61,700 nt of DNA, from assembly GCA_010015655.1 (NCBI GenBank), contig ML976777.1, positions 1 through 61,700 of the forward strand. The letters run 5' to 3'. This document shows positions 20,908 to 33,206 of the stretch, piece after piece. Source of the stretch: Bimuria novae-zelandiae CBS 107.79. Taxonomy: Eukaryota > Ascomycota > Dothideomycetes > Pleosporales > Didymosphaeriaceae. The translations under genes and the position numbers were made by a program. The notes under the pieces were generated by a model. It did no database searches, was not told the DNA's origin, and saw only the letters and a list, made by a program, of their open reading frames with translations. Numbering within the stretch: the stretch's first letter is position 1; each line of letters starts with the position of its first letter.

Positions 20908-23205
20908 TATCCCCCGCATGGCCAACATCGCCCTGGCACGGGCCACCATTTGAGGGCCAATCGGATGAATTGCTCCGACCCGGCAGAACATCAAGAATTA
21001 TGCCTCTGTAGGGTAACTTCGCATAGATTTTGCATCTCTAAGGGCTTTAAGATAGGTTTATATAATAGTTAAGCTTGCTTTTATGTCCGTTGACCTAATT
21101 ATTTAATGCCGGCGGAGGTACTCTACCTAGCACTTAGCATTAACTTCTAGCCTATATAAAGGTAGCTGGCAAAGCGTATAGCTATAATAAGTATATAGTA
21201 GGCGTTAAGAGCTATAAGATAACCTTATATTACTTGTAACTTATGCTAAAGGTGTCTAGAATTAGAGCTTCTTATTAGTTATACGTCTAGCTACCGCGTA
21301 ATTAACACAGCTTTTGCCCTCCGTAAATAGCTTTATAAATGTGTGTGAGCTGCCGAAGTTACCCTCTCCGCTGGCGAGTACGTCGTCAGGTCGCTTACGC
21401 TTGTTTAAGCCTCGAGTAGGGCGGCCACCTCGCTTAAAGAGCTATTTAATGAGCTTATATAGGAACTTCTTGTGGCCGGAGCGTTTAGCAGAGTCGCGAG
21501 AGGAGTATAAGGAGAGCCTGTAGCAATTATTAAGCGTTAGATCTAGCAGAAAGTACTAGAGTGGGCGCTAGGTACGCTAGCGGACCTGCTAAATAGAGTA
21601 GTAGCTTTTTATTTAGTTAAAGTAATTAACCTTGCTCTTGTGGCAATTATAGTCGTCTATTATCTAAGGAATACTTAGTAACTTAAGAGGCTTGCTGCTA
21701 AAGGCTTTCTTAAAGAGTTTCTTATTATTTAAAGCTATCTTAGAGCGTCGGCGGAGCTTTATAATAACCTAAGTTGCTTATAGCAACTATCGTCAGTGGA
21801 GCATTAGCATAGTGTTAAGGGCAAAATACTCACGCTTAGCGATAGTACTAGCAAAAAAAACGACCTAGTTGTCTCTCCAAGCTGCCTAAAGCACCTGCCG
21901 ACTCTGCGAGAGCGCCTAGTAAGTATCTCCCTACTCTAGCTTGCGCGTATAGTGTGTTTTAAGTTTTATTAGGTTGCTATTAAAGCGCTCCTTTAAGAGC
22001 TTTGCCTACGTGTAAGTGCTAATAGCTAGCGCCTTTGCCTATAATTCTGCCTCTATTATCGCCTTAAAAATCTTTTTTATTATTATCTTTATCGTGCGGA
22101 CTGTCCTAGCGTAGCCTACGCCTTTAGATCTAAGGTATTTAAGTATAGGGATGGTGTTAAAGAGATTGTCGTCTTACATAATATAGAGATTTGGCGGAAA
22201 GAGGCGCTAGCTGGTAGCGTTTACGGCAAGTACAAGAGTGATAGGAACTAATTTTATAAGAGTAAAAGCTAGCGCGTTAGCAGGTAAGTTAAGTAAGTTA
22301 ATAGGCTCTTACCCTCTAGCATAAAATAACTAGTTTAAAATTACTTTATTATTAGCTAAGTACTAGATTTTAATACCTTTAGGCGCAGGCTTTATTTTTA
22401 TTATTATAACCTTGCTTACGCGGCCTATAAATCTCGTAATTACCTTATTAATATAGAGGTATACGCCAAACGCCTAGTACTTAAAGCTACGCTTATAGAG
22501 CGTCTCTAAGAGATCCTACACTTAGCTAAAGGGAGACTTAAAGCTCTAGTTAACCTCTATATAGTATAAGTAGTAATTAAGCTGTTGCTATCTCTCCTTT
22601 AACATGTAGTAATTAATCTTATGCCGAGGCGCTATCCTATAAAGCTTCTACTAGTATTTAACAAGCGAGGGCTCCCGGTGGACGCCTATATAAATAACGA
22701 TAGCAAAGTACGTATATAGCTTGCTTAGAGAGGTAGGTTTCTATTAATAGTGGTTAGGCGTTAAGGGCGCGTTAGCCTAAAGCTTTTTAGCATGCTAATT
22801 CGTATAGTATACGATCTAATCGACGACGCCTGTATTAAAAAATAAGTTAAATAAAGTAATAGGAGAGTTAAAATCTATATAGTTAAGTAAGAGAGCGCGT
22901 CTAAAAGTATATAAATTATTAATTTTAAGTGGTTGCTATAAGGGTGGCGGCTAAGTAGGCAAATTAGGCAAATCTCCTGCCTTTAGGCTGTACTTTATAT
23001 ATTTTACGAAGTCGGTATTGTTGCTTAATAGCGCTATATAATTAGGCATAGTTATATATATAAAAGCTTTTAAAAAAGGCGTGTTTTGGCTGGCAAACAA
23101 AAATTGCCTACATGACGACAAACATTTAGTGTTTTGATGTATTTGCATCTAATTGGCTAATAAGATGTGGCCCGTGCCAGGGCGATGTTGGCCATGCGGG
23201 GGATA
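20908..23205 (-). mobile_element. piggyBac-like DNA transposon, degraded
   Basis: A 39-bp perfect inverted repeat (TATCCCCCGCATGGCCAACA onward) lies at 20907-20946 and inverted at 23166-23205. The similarity continues inward with transitions. The interior minus strand encodes a PiggyBac-type transposase. I found no clear TTAA duplication: the flanks read CACC and CGAT. The true boundary or mode of insertion is therefore open. Confidence 0.65.
21400..22830 (-). pseudogene. PiggyBac-type (DDE_Tnp_1_7) transposase remnant
   Basis: On the minus strand, after the N-terminal part (EPSLVKY), the order of motifs follows the family: a region equivalent to the DE.m..F.GR segment (ITRFIGR), IKIKPAPKGIKI for the usual KP...G.K, then QDDNLFNTIPILKYLR where family members have the DN.F...L...LR motif, and VGYARTVR. 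The basic C-terminal part (KRGGRPTRGLNKRKRPDDV) is better preserved. TAG/TAA codons interrupt the frame. No complete product is possible. Confidence 0.65.
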
Positions 23206-23584
23206 CGATCTGTCAACGGCCCCCAGTGCCCCGACACGCCGTCGCACTCGCGCCTTGCTCCGTGTCATCAGGTCCTCTCTCATCTTTGCCTTCTGGAGCA
23301 TTGTCCGCTATGCCAAGTATGTCGCGATTGGTTCTCTTGTGGCCACGATTGGGGCAGGCGCATTCGGAACTGTAGTAAGCGGAGCTGGGTTCGTCCTCGC
23401 TCCAACCGGAATTGCTGGAACCATCGTGGCTGCATCGATCTGGGGGTTGGGAAAGTTTGCTCTAAAAAGAGTAAAAAGGAGGTGGGAACCAGGTCATGGG
23501 TATGGTGGGCTGGAGGATGCGAGGCAAGAGAGGATGAGTGGCGCCATGAGGATGGAAAGGGGACCTGACGCGGTGCCTTGGTGA
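23153..23584 (+). CDS. Small membrane protein of unknown function, 143 aa
   Basis: An uninterrupted frame with an Arg-rich N-terminal third (TRRRTRALLRVIRSS), two hydrophobic segments around residues 45-100 rich in Gly/Ala (SLVATIGAGAFGTVVSG, then APTGIAGTIVAASIWGLG), and a basic tail (KRVKRRW). I recognise no domain. The first 17 or so codons overlap the right inverted repeat of the piggyBac-like element, so the present start may be new and the original N-terminus lost. The next in-frame Met is too far down to keep the hydrophobic segments. Expression is not shown by the sequence. Confidence 0.5.
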   Translation: MANKMWPVPGRCWPCGGYDLSTAPSAPTRRRTRALLRVIRSSLIFAFWSIVRYAKYVAIGSLVATIGAGAFGTVVSGAGFVLAPTGIAGTIVAASIWGLGKFALKRVKRRWEPGHGYGGLEDARQERMSGAMRMERGPDAVPW

Positions 23585-24265
23585 TCGTTGTTGATCAGAA
23601 GTATGGGGTCGGACGCTCCGGTGTTATTCATGGCTCGGCGTGTCAGAGTGCAGGAAGACGATTACGCGACGTGGCAAACAGACGCCCTGCCCAGGAAAAG
23701 TATCAGAGAAAATACCACGCATGACAGTACACAAGGCGGATTGCAGCAAGGCGACTTCGTGCTACTCGACCTATCCAGGCACGCAGACTTCTAACGTTCC
23801 AGCTCCGCCAACTCGATAATGCCTGTAACGATATTCCATTCGTGCAGAACTACCTATACTCAATAATACAAAACGCCTTGGCCCGATGAACCGAAGATAG
23901 AACCGCCGCACGGGTCCGTATCATGGGAATTGAAGTCTCTCTCTTGGACTAGATGCATTTGACCAAGTCGAAGTCAAGCCGAACGGCTCCCTAGACATCT
24001 ATCCCAAAAGGCTACTCACAAATTGTAAGCGATAATTGCAACTATAACGCGCCAACAGCAACTAGAGGCTTCCGTGCCCAGTCATATAGGTACAAGGTCG
24101 GGTAAGACAGTTCCATTTAGCATTGTCTTAGACCTGCGTCTTATCCTAGGATGAGGAATACAGTGGTTAACACCTACTTTGTCCGTGGCCGTCTGGTGCA
24201 CGGCACGCGTTCTCGTACACCCCGCCTTACTCTTCTCTGCAATCAGAACTCCCATAGAGCCCACG
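23585..24265. other. Intergenic, with one copy of a dispersed 90-bp repeat
   Basis: Nothing coding is supported. The repeat at 24075-24166 is listed separately. Confidence 0.5.
24075..24166 (+). repeat. Dispersed repeat, copy 1
   Basis: TGCCCAGTCATATAGG through GGATGAGGAATACAGTGG matches 52710-52798 along its length, with mostly transition differences and a 3-bp gap. The type of element is unknown. Confidence 0.7.
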
Positions 24266-24685
24266 CTATGCCGGCCATGCGTTTGACGAACCTAGTCGCC
24301 TTGCTCGCGCGCGACGTGGCAGTCCAATATCTCGAACTTGGCGCGCTCTTGGTAATGCGGTAATGGCTCCTTGGAGAAGAACGCGGACTGTGTGGTGGCC
24401 GTTGAAAGGTGAGGTTGTATGAGGTGGTGATCTCGACCTGTGGCGTCTGCTCTCACTGCTTATGGATGTATTGTCGGATGCGTCGCGAGTGTCTTCGGTG
24501 AGAGCAGGCGAGGGTCGAGATTGGTTTGAGAAGCGGTCGTTCCTGGCCCTTTGCCTCTTGATGTCTTCCAGCAGCCGTTCCAGCTCGTCTTGCAGAAGCT
24601 GGACCGTTCCCTCGGCAGATTGAACACGTCTGAGCAATCCGTTCGTTCCGGTACATTTACAAGGCGCTCTTCTCGCAGACATGGT
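24266..24685 (-). CDS. Possible small hypothetical protein, 139 aa
   Basis: From the Met at 24685 the minus strand reads a Cys-containing start, a short coiled coil (SAEGTVQLLQDELERLLEDI) and a Ser/Arg-rich low-complexity region. The frame is also open 60 bases upstream. I recognise no family. The tail is Arg/Ala-rich in a way that a random GC-rich frame could produce, so this is a weak call. It may be a first exon whose partner I cannot identify. Confidence 0.3.
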   Translation of the reverse strand, partial: TMSARRAPCKCTGTNGLLRRVQSAEGTVQLLQDELERLLEDIKRQRARNDRFSNQSRPSPALTEDTRDASDNTSISSESRRHRSRSPPHTTSPFNGHHTVRVLLQGAITALPRARQVRDIGLPRRARARRLGSSNAWPA

Positions 24686-25039
24686 GAAGGCGGTTACTCT
24701 GTTCCAGAACGATAGATCGCTGTTGCTAACGAATGGGGAGCACAAAATGTCAAGATCATGGTGCGGTTATTTTTGGGCTCCTACCACGCACTAAGTTTGA
24801 CATTTCTTTGTCGCCAATCTTGTCTGGCCTTCCGGTTGCGATCTTATTCACCCGGAACATCACGGGAAGCGAATTTCTGGCATTTACAACACTCATACGA
24901 GGGCTACCTATTGTGCTGCCTTGATACTAGATGGTGAGTTGTCCTCCAAATTCTCTTTAGTTAGGTAAGCCTTCGTATCTCTGTTCTACACGACCTAAGG
25001 CGTGCTGCCAGTCTAGTGATAAACTTATAATTTATTCCA

Positions 25040-25047
25040 GTCTATAC
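25040..25047. repeat. Target duplication GTCTATAC of the hAT element (left)
   Basis: Repeated exactly at 28263-28270. Eight bases is the hAT standard. Confidence 0.9.
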
Positions 25048-28000
25048 CACACTTGTCAAAAATCAAGTATACTTGCAAATCTGACTTTTTAAGTTAATAA
25101 ATTTATAAGTCTCTTAAATTAAGTCTTCCCATTTAGATTTAGGAGCAATTTAAGTCTTAATAAATAGCTTAATTTATAGATTTAGTAGATTTAATTAGCT
25201 CTAGATACTAGGTTATTAGTAGCTAGATTAGTGTTATAATTAGCTATTATTACGTTAGCACTAGCTAAAGGGGCTTTAAATATCTTACTTAACTATTTTA
25301 TATTTACCTAACGCGTCTCTATTACTCGCTATTACGTACTTTTTATATTATTAAAGCTATTTAGAGCACCTTTAGCGTACTTTTTTAGTATTATTAAACC
25401 TACTAATAGCCTAGCATGCCACCTAAACGCGTAATCTAAGCTACTAGTAGTACCTCGCTTCCTACTAAACGCGTAATCTAAGCTGCTAGTAGCACCTCCC
25501 TCTTTGCTAAACGCGCGCGCGTCCCCACGCTTAAAGCTATTAAGGGTAATAGCCTGCCTCGTGGCATAGCTAGCTAGCCTATTAAGCTTGCTAATACGCA
25601 AGAAGAGTTGCTAAAAACGCAAACTAAAGTGCTAGAGACCCTTTTTATAGTATTAGAGAGCTCCTAAATAAATACTAACCCGCTAAATAAGTAGCTATAG
25701 GAGCTCTAAGTGCTTAAGCAGGTGGTAAAGGCGTCTATTATTACGCTAGCTAGGGCCTTAATTATAGTAATAGTAGCTTTAACTAATAAGGAGGACAAGG
25801 ATAGCGAGAATAGCTTTAATAGCTACTTTAAAAATATATTTAAAGGCCTTAATTAGAGTTACTTAAATTACTATAAAAAGCCCACGCGCACGCTAATAGG
25901 TAAAAAGAGCTAAGTATTTAAGTATAGCTATCGCGTCGCCTTGCGGGGTCCGCCGTTAGTTAAGCGCGGTAGGGAGAGGGAGCGCACTTACTTCGTGTGC
26001 AGGTACTGCCATACGAAGATAATCTCTGGCGGCATCGTTAAGGTTACCTACGCCACAACCTCAGCGGCGAAGCACCTGGGGCTCAATCGTCGCGGCCATA
26101 GGCTAACGCCTCGCGGCGCGAAGCTCCCACAGCTGCCCGGCGGGCAAGCTACGATTGAACAGGCCCTGAGTAAGGGTGTTGAGGTCAGTCAGGACATCGC
26201 CAACGAGCTCGGCAGCTTTAACGTACAGGGATTTCGACTGGCGGCGGTGCTCTAGCTTATAGAAAACAACCTCCCGTTGCGTACTTTCGAGGCAGAGAGC
26301 TTCTGGATGATGTTGCAATACGCCAATCCTATGGCTGCTAAGGCGCTGTGGGTAAGTCACAATAGCGTCGCTCGCTTTATTATGCGACTCTTTGTATATA
26401 TAATACCTTTAGTTAAAGCTAAGCTGTCTTTCGCAGTAAGTAAAATATATATTAGCTTTAATAGCTAGACTATAAAGAGGGGGAAGCGTAGGTTTTTTAG
26501 AGTAGTTACGCACTACGCTACTAAGGAGGGAAAGATTATTAACTTGCCTCTTGCGCTCCCGTAACTCACGGGCATACATAGTGGCAAGTGTATTAGGGAG
26601 GTAGTTACTGCCTCGCTAAAAAGCTTCGGTATTAGTACAGAGAAGCTTAGCTACTTTGTGTTAGATAACGCGTTGTCTAACGACGCCGCTGTTAAATATT
26701 TAGGCTTTTTATATAGATTTACTATTGCCTATCGCCGCCTTCGTTGTGCGCCTTATACTTTTAACCTTATTAGCTAAACTATAATGTTTAGTAAGGATAA
26801 GGACTTATATAATAACGCCCTAGAGCACGAGAAAGAGGAGGAAATACTTATAAAGAAGTAGCAAAAGTAAGGCCTACTAGGTGTGTATTTGGCGATTATA
26901 AATTATATTAGCACGCTAAAATAGTATAATTTATTTAGCTATTTTTAGTAACTTGCCTTAACTAAGGCGTCCGCATACAATCTATTATTATTATTAGTAC
27001 TTATTAAGGTAGTAGTTATACGTTAAAACTCTTTTTATATATCTTTTAAGCGTAAATTATTACTTTAGTAACCTTTTAAGTAGTACGCAGATTACTATAT
27101 TCGCGGCTATAAAATAGCTTTAAAGGTAGTAGAAAAGAAGGGTAACAGGCTCCCTATTACGCTAATATAGATAAAGTTAGAGGGCTTAATAGTAGTAGAC
27201 TAGGTAGTAATTACTAAGTACGTAAACGTGTTAAAGCTATTAAAGCACGTTTATAAGCGCTTACAAGGTTATAGTAAGAAGATACGTGTACTTAATAGCT
27301 AATATAATGCTATATACAAGGTTATCCTAACTTTTAAGTAGCTTATAAGCACCTTTAAGCAGCGCCTTTAGCTATATAACTTTATTAACTTTACGCAGGA
27401 TAAGAGCCTAAAAAATTACTTTATTATTAATCTACGCGCTGCCTTAAGTAAGCTTCGCAACTACTATAATAGACTTAGTAATTCTTTAGTATATTACGCA
27501 GCTGTTGCACTCCACCCGCGCTATCGTGGCTATTATAGAGCTGCCTGGGCGTAGCAGCCAGCACGATTAGCGGCAGTAGAAGCAAAGTTTGCACAACTCC
27601 GGCGCCTCTATAGGCACGATACAGTAATCCTAGCGCCTCTACAACCTTAGTTAGCACGCGCTAACGCTATTAACAACGCTATTAATACTATTTTAGATAC
27701 TAATAGTAATAGCAAGTATAAGTATATTAATAAGTATAAGCGCTAGCGTGCTAATAAGCTACGTTAGAGCGCTAAAAAATTTATAAAATAAAGTAACCTA
27801 GTGCGTTATTAACTTACTCTTTATAATAAGTACTCTTTATTAGCGTAGCTAGCGCTTAATATAATAATAATACCCACCTCTAGCTATAACTATAAGCAGA
27901 TATTTAGCGAGCTAAGTAATTTACTTAAGCCTAAAAGGCGTAATATTAGACTATAGTTACTAAAAGCTCTGCAGTGTGTGCGGCGATAGATAGTAAGTAG

Positions 28001-28262
28001 ATTTATAGACTTAAAAACTAAGCTAATAGATGCGTTAAGTAATAAGGATCTTAATATATTATATAACGTTTATAAATAGGAGGAAAATTCTACGTAATTA
28101 CTATATAAAATACTTTCTCTAAACTAAATATACTTGCAAATCTAAGTCAAGTACTTAGTAATAATACTAAAGTTAAGTCTAATCTAAGTATATACTCGCC
28201 TGATAGCAAATCCAGTCAAACATTAGAGCAGACTTGGCTGGATTTGATTTTTGACAAGTGTG
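25048..28262 (+). mobile_element. hAT DNA transposon, complete ends, RIP-inactivated
   Basis: Terminal inverted repeat CACACTTGTCAAAAATCAA at 25048 and inverted at 28262, with perfect 8-bp duplication GTCTATAC outside. Length is 3.2 kb. The ends and a core block at about 25930-26370 are unmutated, while the rest shows strong RIP. Confidence 0.92.
25416..28097 (+). pseudogene. hAT transposase, one frame with RIP stops
   Basis: The frame from ATG 25416 to TAA 28095-28097 (893 codons) stays in register throughout but contains many TAG/TAA codons. Order: a 14-residue direct repeat (KRVI.A.SSTSL, period 42 bp at 25428 and 25470); a BED-type zinc finger (YFVCRYC...SAAKHLGL); the region FEAESFWMMLQYANPMAA; and the catalytic core motif SYFVLDNALSNDAAVKYL with RRLRCAPYTFNLI, the canonical hAT segment in which His is expected where Tyr stands. 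A degraded C-terminal dimerisation region follows near 27500. It matches the fungal hAT group in length and layout, and cannot give a full protein. Confidence 0.88.
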
Positions 28263-28270
28263 GTCTATAC

Positions 28271-29192
28271 GAGAACAAAAAGGGCGGAACCTCCAAAAAG
28301 AGCTCGCAACACTGTTGTACAAGAACGCGGAGTCGGTATTTGTCATCTAGAAAGGCGCACCCGCCGTGACAATCGGCGCGATCATGGCGCACTAATATAT
28401 ACAGTCCAATGAACAGTCACTGGATAGATGCTTCAGTAAGCTTCACAACACCCAGCCAATGAGCGCGTCAGAGTGTCACGTGCTCCCGCGTTGAATCCGA
28501 GTAAGCGGAAACGAACGGAACGTGCCCTCACGTCATCATATATGTGGCTTTTTAGCCGCTGTCTTATTGACGGTGTGTACAGCTTCGATGATGACACGCT
28601 TTGAAATTCTCAGTCTCGAATCGCCCCGACGCCGACTAAGTTTCTTTGGTGGCGCAACATTCGTCCGCTTTCAGCAAATCACCATCTTATCCATCGAGAC
28701 CACCATCACAATGATCACGCTTTGTTATCTGGCCGAAGATACCTATGTTGTGTTACTCCGATGATGACCGTAGAATCACCGGTCGCGCCAGCTCGCGTCG
28801 GAGACCTGGGCCAGCGAGCAGCTGAATACTCCCTTTACGGGAGCTACTGCAAGGTGTCCAAATTGGTGAAAATCAAGACCAAGAGAACGACTTGGAGACT
28901 GTTTATCAGCTTTTTCAGCCGCCTGGTCGCTTACTTGATCTATCTTACCAAAGCACCACCATTGACTCACAGGTCGGCGATCCGGCCCAAACCGCGTACA
29001 GTCGGTCTCGGAATCCAGGTAGATGCCGCCCGGGTACACTGCCTCTGGTCCGGTGTTAGCGGTCTTTACCATAACGTTAATCTTATGCTGGGAGGATGTG
29101 TGAGTATAACTAGGGCCACTTGTGCTCCTTTCTTTAAGTCAGAATCCAGAATTACTGGCTTGTCTCCCATATAACTACGTCGGAGGTTTAAT
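28271..29192. other. Upstream region of the MFS gene, no gene supported
   Basis: Open frames on both strands at 28722-29174 have no recognisable content. I take this as the promoter side of the transporter. Confidence 0.45.
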
Positions 29193-31031
29193 ATGACTAT
29201 TAAAGAGATCCTGCGAGATGCGCCGGCAGGCCAGTTGGCAAGAACCTACCTAGGTTGGAAGATAACACCTTACGAGGACGAGAAGGAGGGGTACCAACTC
29301 TCGCAGCGGCAAGCGGCTGTTCCAAAAGACGATGCGCGTGGGGTTGCAGAACATGACGATTCATCTGATGAGGGATCTGAAGACAAAGACAAGGATAGGG
29401 ACCTCGAGAGTAATGCTGTGACGAGCGAAGTAGAAGGCCGTCATGCACGCACTGTTCAGCCTCAGGAGCGAGACATTGAGCGAGTCGCAACTGAGAAGGA
29501 CGACCATGCAGCACAACCACAACCAGAATTCAACGAAGTGGGGTTTAGCCCCATGGATCGCGATAACCCTCAGAACTGGGGTGCTGGGAAAAAGGCGTTC
29601 GTGTTCTTCCAGATCTGTCTTCTAACATTCTCCAGTAAGTGCACGTGAAGGTCAATACTTCACACATGCTGACCACCCCACAGTCTACAGCGCGTCCGCC
29701 ATCATTACTCCGGCAGAAGGCATATTCTCACAGAAATGGGGAACCTCGGGCCAAGTGTCTGCTCTCGTCCTTTCGATGTATGTCCTAGGATATGGAACTG
29801 GTCCCTTGATCTTCAGCCCCTTGTCCGAGATGCCTATGGTCGGCCGGAACGTCCCCTATATGATGTCCTTCGCCATCTTTATCATCATGACTGCCGTTGG
29901 CTCAGGCATCTCAAACTTCCCCGGAATCGTCGTGATACGATTCCTCCAGGGCTTTTTCGGCGGTCCCGTCCTATCAACTGGTGCTGCTTCTGCGTCCGAC
30001 ATCTACCCTTTCAACAAAGTGCCGTATGCACTCAGCTTCTGGGCGTTCTTCGCATATGCAGGCCCTGCTCTCGGTCCAGTCATGAGCGGCTTCGCGATAC
30101 CCCTCGACAGCTGGCGCTGGGGGTTCTGGGAGACGTTGATTCTCTCTGGGTTCACCTTCTTGCTGTTGTTTTTCTTCCTGCCCGAGACGAACGCCGACTA
30201 CATCCTTGCGCAGCGCGCGAAGCGTCTTCGCAAGAAGACCGGATATAACCACTTACTGTCGAGGTCCGAAAGCCGCTCTGGCAACAAGAACTGGGTCAAG
30301 CTTACAGTCTACCACCTCACTATGCCCTTCAGAATTACTGTCCTCGACCCCTCGGTTGGTTTCATCAATCTCTACACTGCCCTCGTGTACGGAGTCTATT
30401 ACTCCTTCTTCGAATCTTTTCCGCTTGTGTATATTGGCACGTACGGATTTTCTATCGGCATTATGGGCGCAGTGTTCATTTGCGTCATCATTGGTGCGGG
30501 TATCGGCCTGATCATCTATTCTCTTCTGATCTACTTCGTCTACGAGCCGTATACCATGTCGAAAGGGATCGGCAGTCCTGAATTCCGGCTCGTGCCTGGA
30601 CTTTTCGCTGCTGCTCTGGCTCCAGCTGGTATGTTCATTTTTGGGTATGCCGCAAAGAGCGACATCACTTGGGTCGCCCCAACCGTCGGTATCTCGCTTT
30701 ATGCAGCCACATCTTTTGTTGTAAGTCTCCTGCCCGTCTATCTCACGGAAAAACGGCTAACATGCGGAAGCTTGTGAACTGCATCTTCGTTTACTTGCCG
30801 CTCAGCTACCCTCGCTATGCGGCTAGCATCTTCGCGGCGAACGGTTTCCTACGCAGCGCACTCGCATGTGGTGCTATTCATTTCTCTCAGCCACTGTTCC
30901 ATAACCTTGGTGTCGGGAACGGATGCGCGATTCTAGGAAGTGTAGCGGCTGCCTGCGCCGCTGCGTTCGTGGGCTTGTGGCGGTATGGACCGGAACTCAG
31001 AGCGCGCAGCAAGTTTGCCCAGACATATTAG
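29193..31031 (+). CDS. MFS transporter, DHA1 (drug:H+ antiporter) type, 579 aa, 3 exons
   Basis: Exons 29193-29634, 29684-30720 and 30771-31031. The introns are 49 and 50 bp with GTAAGT 5' sites; the second ends in AAG. A hydrophilic, very acidic N-terminus of about 130 residues (DEGSEDKDKDRDLES) precedes NPQNWG, the usual lead into helix 1 of this family. Further motifs are GYGTGPLIFSPLSE, FFGGPVLSTGAASASD, SFWAFFAYAGPALGP and FLPETNADYIL in the first half, and CIFVYLPLSYPRYAAS and FAANGFLRSA in the last helices, giving 12 predicted membrane spans. Such proteins export small toxic or secreted molecules at the plasma membrane; the substrate cannot be told. The neighbouring pectin lyase is not functionally linked by sequence. 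Confidence 0.9.
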
Positions 31032-31907
31032 ACCTTCTCTAGATTAGGTCTCCGGATGATTTGTTGATATTTGGTCCCTCGACGAGATCCTCTAAAGCGA
31101 TGATCGCGGCACAGATGTAGACTCCAGGTAGCCATCTTTGGGTAAAGATCATAACTATCATGATCAATAGAGAATCTCCACTCGATCTTGGCTTTTGTGC
31201 TGTCGACAATCACGGTGGAATTGGATCCGGTTCACTCCGCATGTTCATACCACTTTTACTATACGTACGTTGCTGCGAAAGGCAACCTAAACGCTTCAAT
31301 GCTTGACTATACCGGGCGTTTCCTGTAGTGTTCGCTAGGGGATCGTGGTATAGCCAACAGGTAGCGTGAATGGCATTTTGAAAAGCCAGTGAGATGTAGA
31401 TAAGGTTGCAAGTTCTGGGAGGGGAGAAAGTGGGAGCGACAAGGCAATTACCGAAAGTGGACAAGTGCCCCAGCAAGTCGAAACACAGGGCCACGCAAAA
31501 TTAAACCTCCACTGAGGAGCAATCGCTAAGCAATGGCCGCTGGAGACTAGGCGACGAATTGCATGGGTTTGATAGTGAGGCGCTTGTGTCAGTGTCAGCT
31601 TGGCGTTTCCTCTCACGGCATCAGACGAAACAGTGAACCCACAATCAATCTCCTGCCATGGTCATGACCTACGATCTCCGGCAATGAAAACGATCGCACT
31701 TTGCGACGGATACAGTGCGCCGAGTGCACGGATGGTCATGATATAACAACGCGAAGGAACCTCTTGCTCTTTTCTTCCCATCCCGTCATCAAGCAGCTAC
31801 TTTCATTCATTTTCTGTGCGATTTGCTGGTCACTCGCTTGCGTTTTGCTTCGTCCCTCATTTCCAGTTCTCTTGTTTTCTAAACAATTGTTGCATCCCTA
31901 CCGAACG
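31032..31907. other. Intergenic, promoter side of the pectin lyase
   Basis: No gene is supported. A pyrimidine-rich stretch (about 31767-31870) precedes the lyase start, as is common in fungal promoters. Confidence 0.45.
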
Positions 31908-33206
31908 ATGCAGCGCTTTGTGATTGCCCTTCTTGGCGCCAGCGCCGTCTTCGCTGCCCCTACGACACCCGTCAAGCGAGCCACTGTGTCTGGTTCAGCT
32001 GAAGGCTTCGCGGCCGGCGTCACTGGTGGAGGAGATGCTGCAGCAGTTACTCCCGCTACATTGGACGAGCTAGTGTCCTACCTTGGCGACAAAGAGCCTC
32101 GTGTTATTGTCCTGAACAAGGAGTATGTGACAACGAAGTATGAAGGAGGACCATCGCGACTGACTTTGTACTTCTGCCTTTAGGTTCGATTTCACTGACA
32201 GCGAGGGCACCACCACTGGTTCTGGCTGCTCACCGTGGGGCACCGGCAGTCAGTGCCAGATTGCCATCAACAAGGACGACTGGTGCACCAACTACCAGCC
32301 CGACGCGCCTACCGTGAGCAGCATCTCCTACAGCGCCGCCGGCGTTGCCGGAATCCCTGTTGCATCGGACAAGACTATCATCGGAGAGGGAAGCAAGGGT
32401 GTTATCAAGGGCAAGGGGTAAGTTTGCCAGCTCTCTGTAGAGGACTGTTCTAACATGCCATTTTTCAGCTTGCGCATGGCCAATGGAGCGTCCAACATCA
32501 TTATCCAAAACATCCACGTAACTGAAATTAACCCTCAGTACGTCTGGGGAGGTGATGCAATCACCATCGATGGCGGAGATATGATTTGGATTGACCACGT
32601 CAAAACATCGCTCATCGGTCGCCAGCACATTGTGCTTGGGGAGTCCTCTTCTGGCAAGGTCACTATCTCTAACAGCGAGATTGACGGAACTACCTCTTGG
32701 TCCGCTGAGTGCAATGCTTACCACTACTGGTATGTAGTTTCACGCTATCATTATTGAAGAGACACGGCTAAAATTTCCATCTCAGGGCTGTGCTTTTCCT
32801 CGGATCCGATGACAGCATTACCTTCAAGGGCAACTATATCCACAACACGTCCGGTCGTGGTCCTAAGGTCGGTGGCAAGACTGCACTCCACGTGGTCAAC
32901 AACTACTGGAGCGACATCGACCCCACTGGCCACGCCTTCGAGATCGACGCCGGTGCCTCCATATTGGCTGAGGGTAACACCTTCGATGGCGTCAAGACAC
33001 CTGTGTCCCCTCAGGAGGGTAAGCTGTACACTGGCACGGACTGCTCCAGCGCTCTTGGTCGTGCTTGTGTCGAGAACACCCTGACCAATTCCGGCGAGTT
33101 CAGCGGAACCGACTCGGATGTCCTGAGCTCTTTCAGCAGCAATGCTGCCGCCGCCGAAAAGAACGCGTCGGGTGTACCCACCAGCGCGGGTTTCGGCAAG
33201 ATCTAA
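31908..33206 (+). CDS. Secreted pectin lyase (polysaccharide lyase family 1), 376 aa, 4 exons
   Basis: Exons 31908-32122, 32184-32417, 32469-32729 and 32786-33206, joined in frame across introns of 61, 51 and 56 bp. Residues 1-18 are a signal peptide ([16 protein letters not shown]). The parallel beta-helix core carries [37 protein letters not shown] and [20 protein letters not shown]. The Arg of SGRGPK corresponds to the PL1 catalytic arginine. The length matches fungal pectin lyases (about 380 aa). It cleaves pectin by beta-elimination outside the cell. Pectin lyase rather than pectate lyase is inferred from overall resemblance; I cannot check calcium-site residues by alignment. Confidence 0.9.

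Noticed and set aside
28722..29174. A 150-aa plus-strand frame and a 98-aa minus-strand frame before the MFS gene
   Set aside because: No recognisable composition or domain, they overlap on opposite strands, and the region reads as a promoter.
32230..32724. Long minus-strand frames over the pectin lyase and the lactonase
   Set aside because: They mirror real coding exons on the plus strand, an effect of GC-rich third positions.
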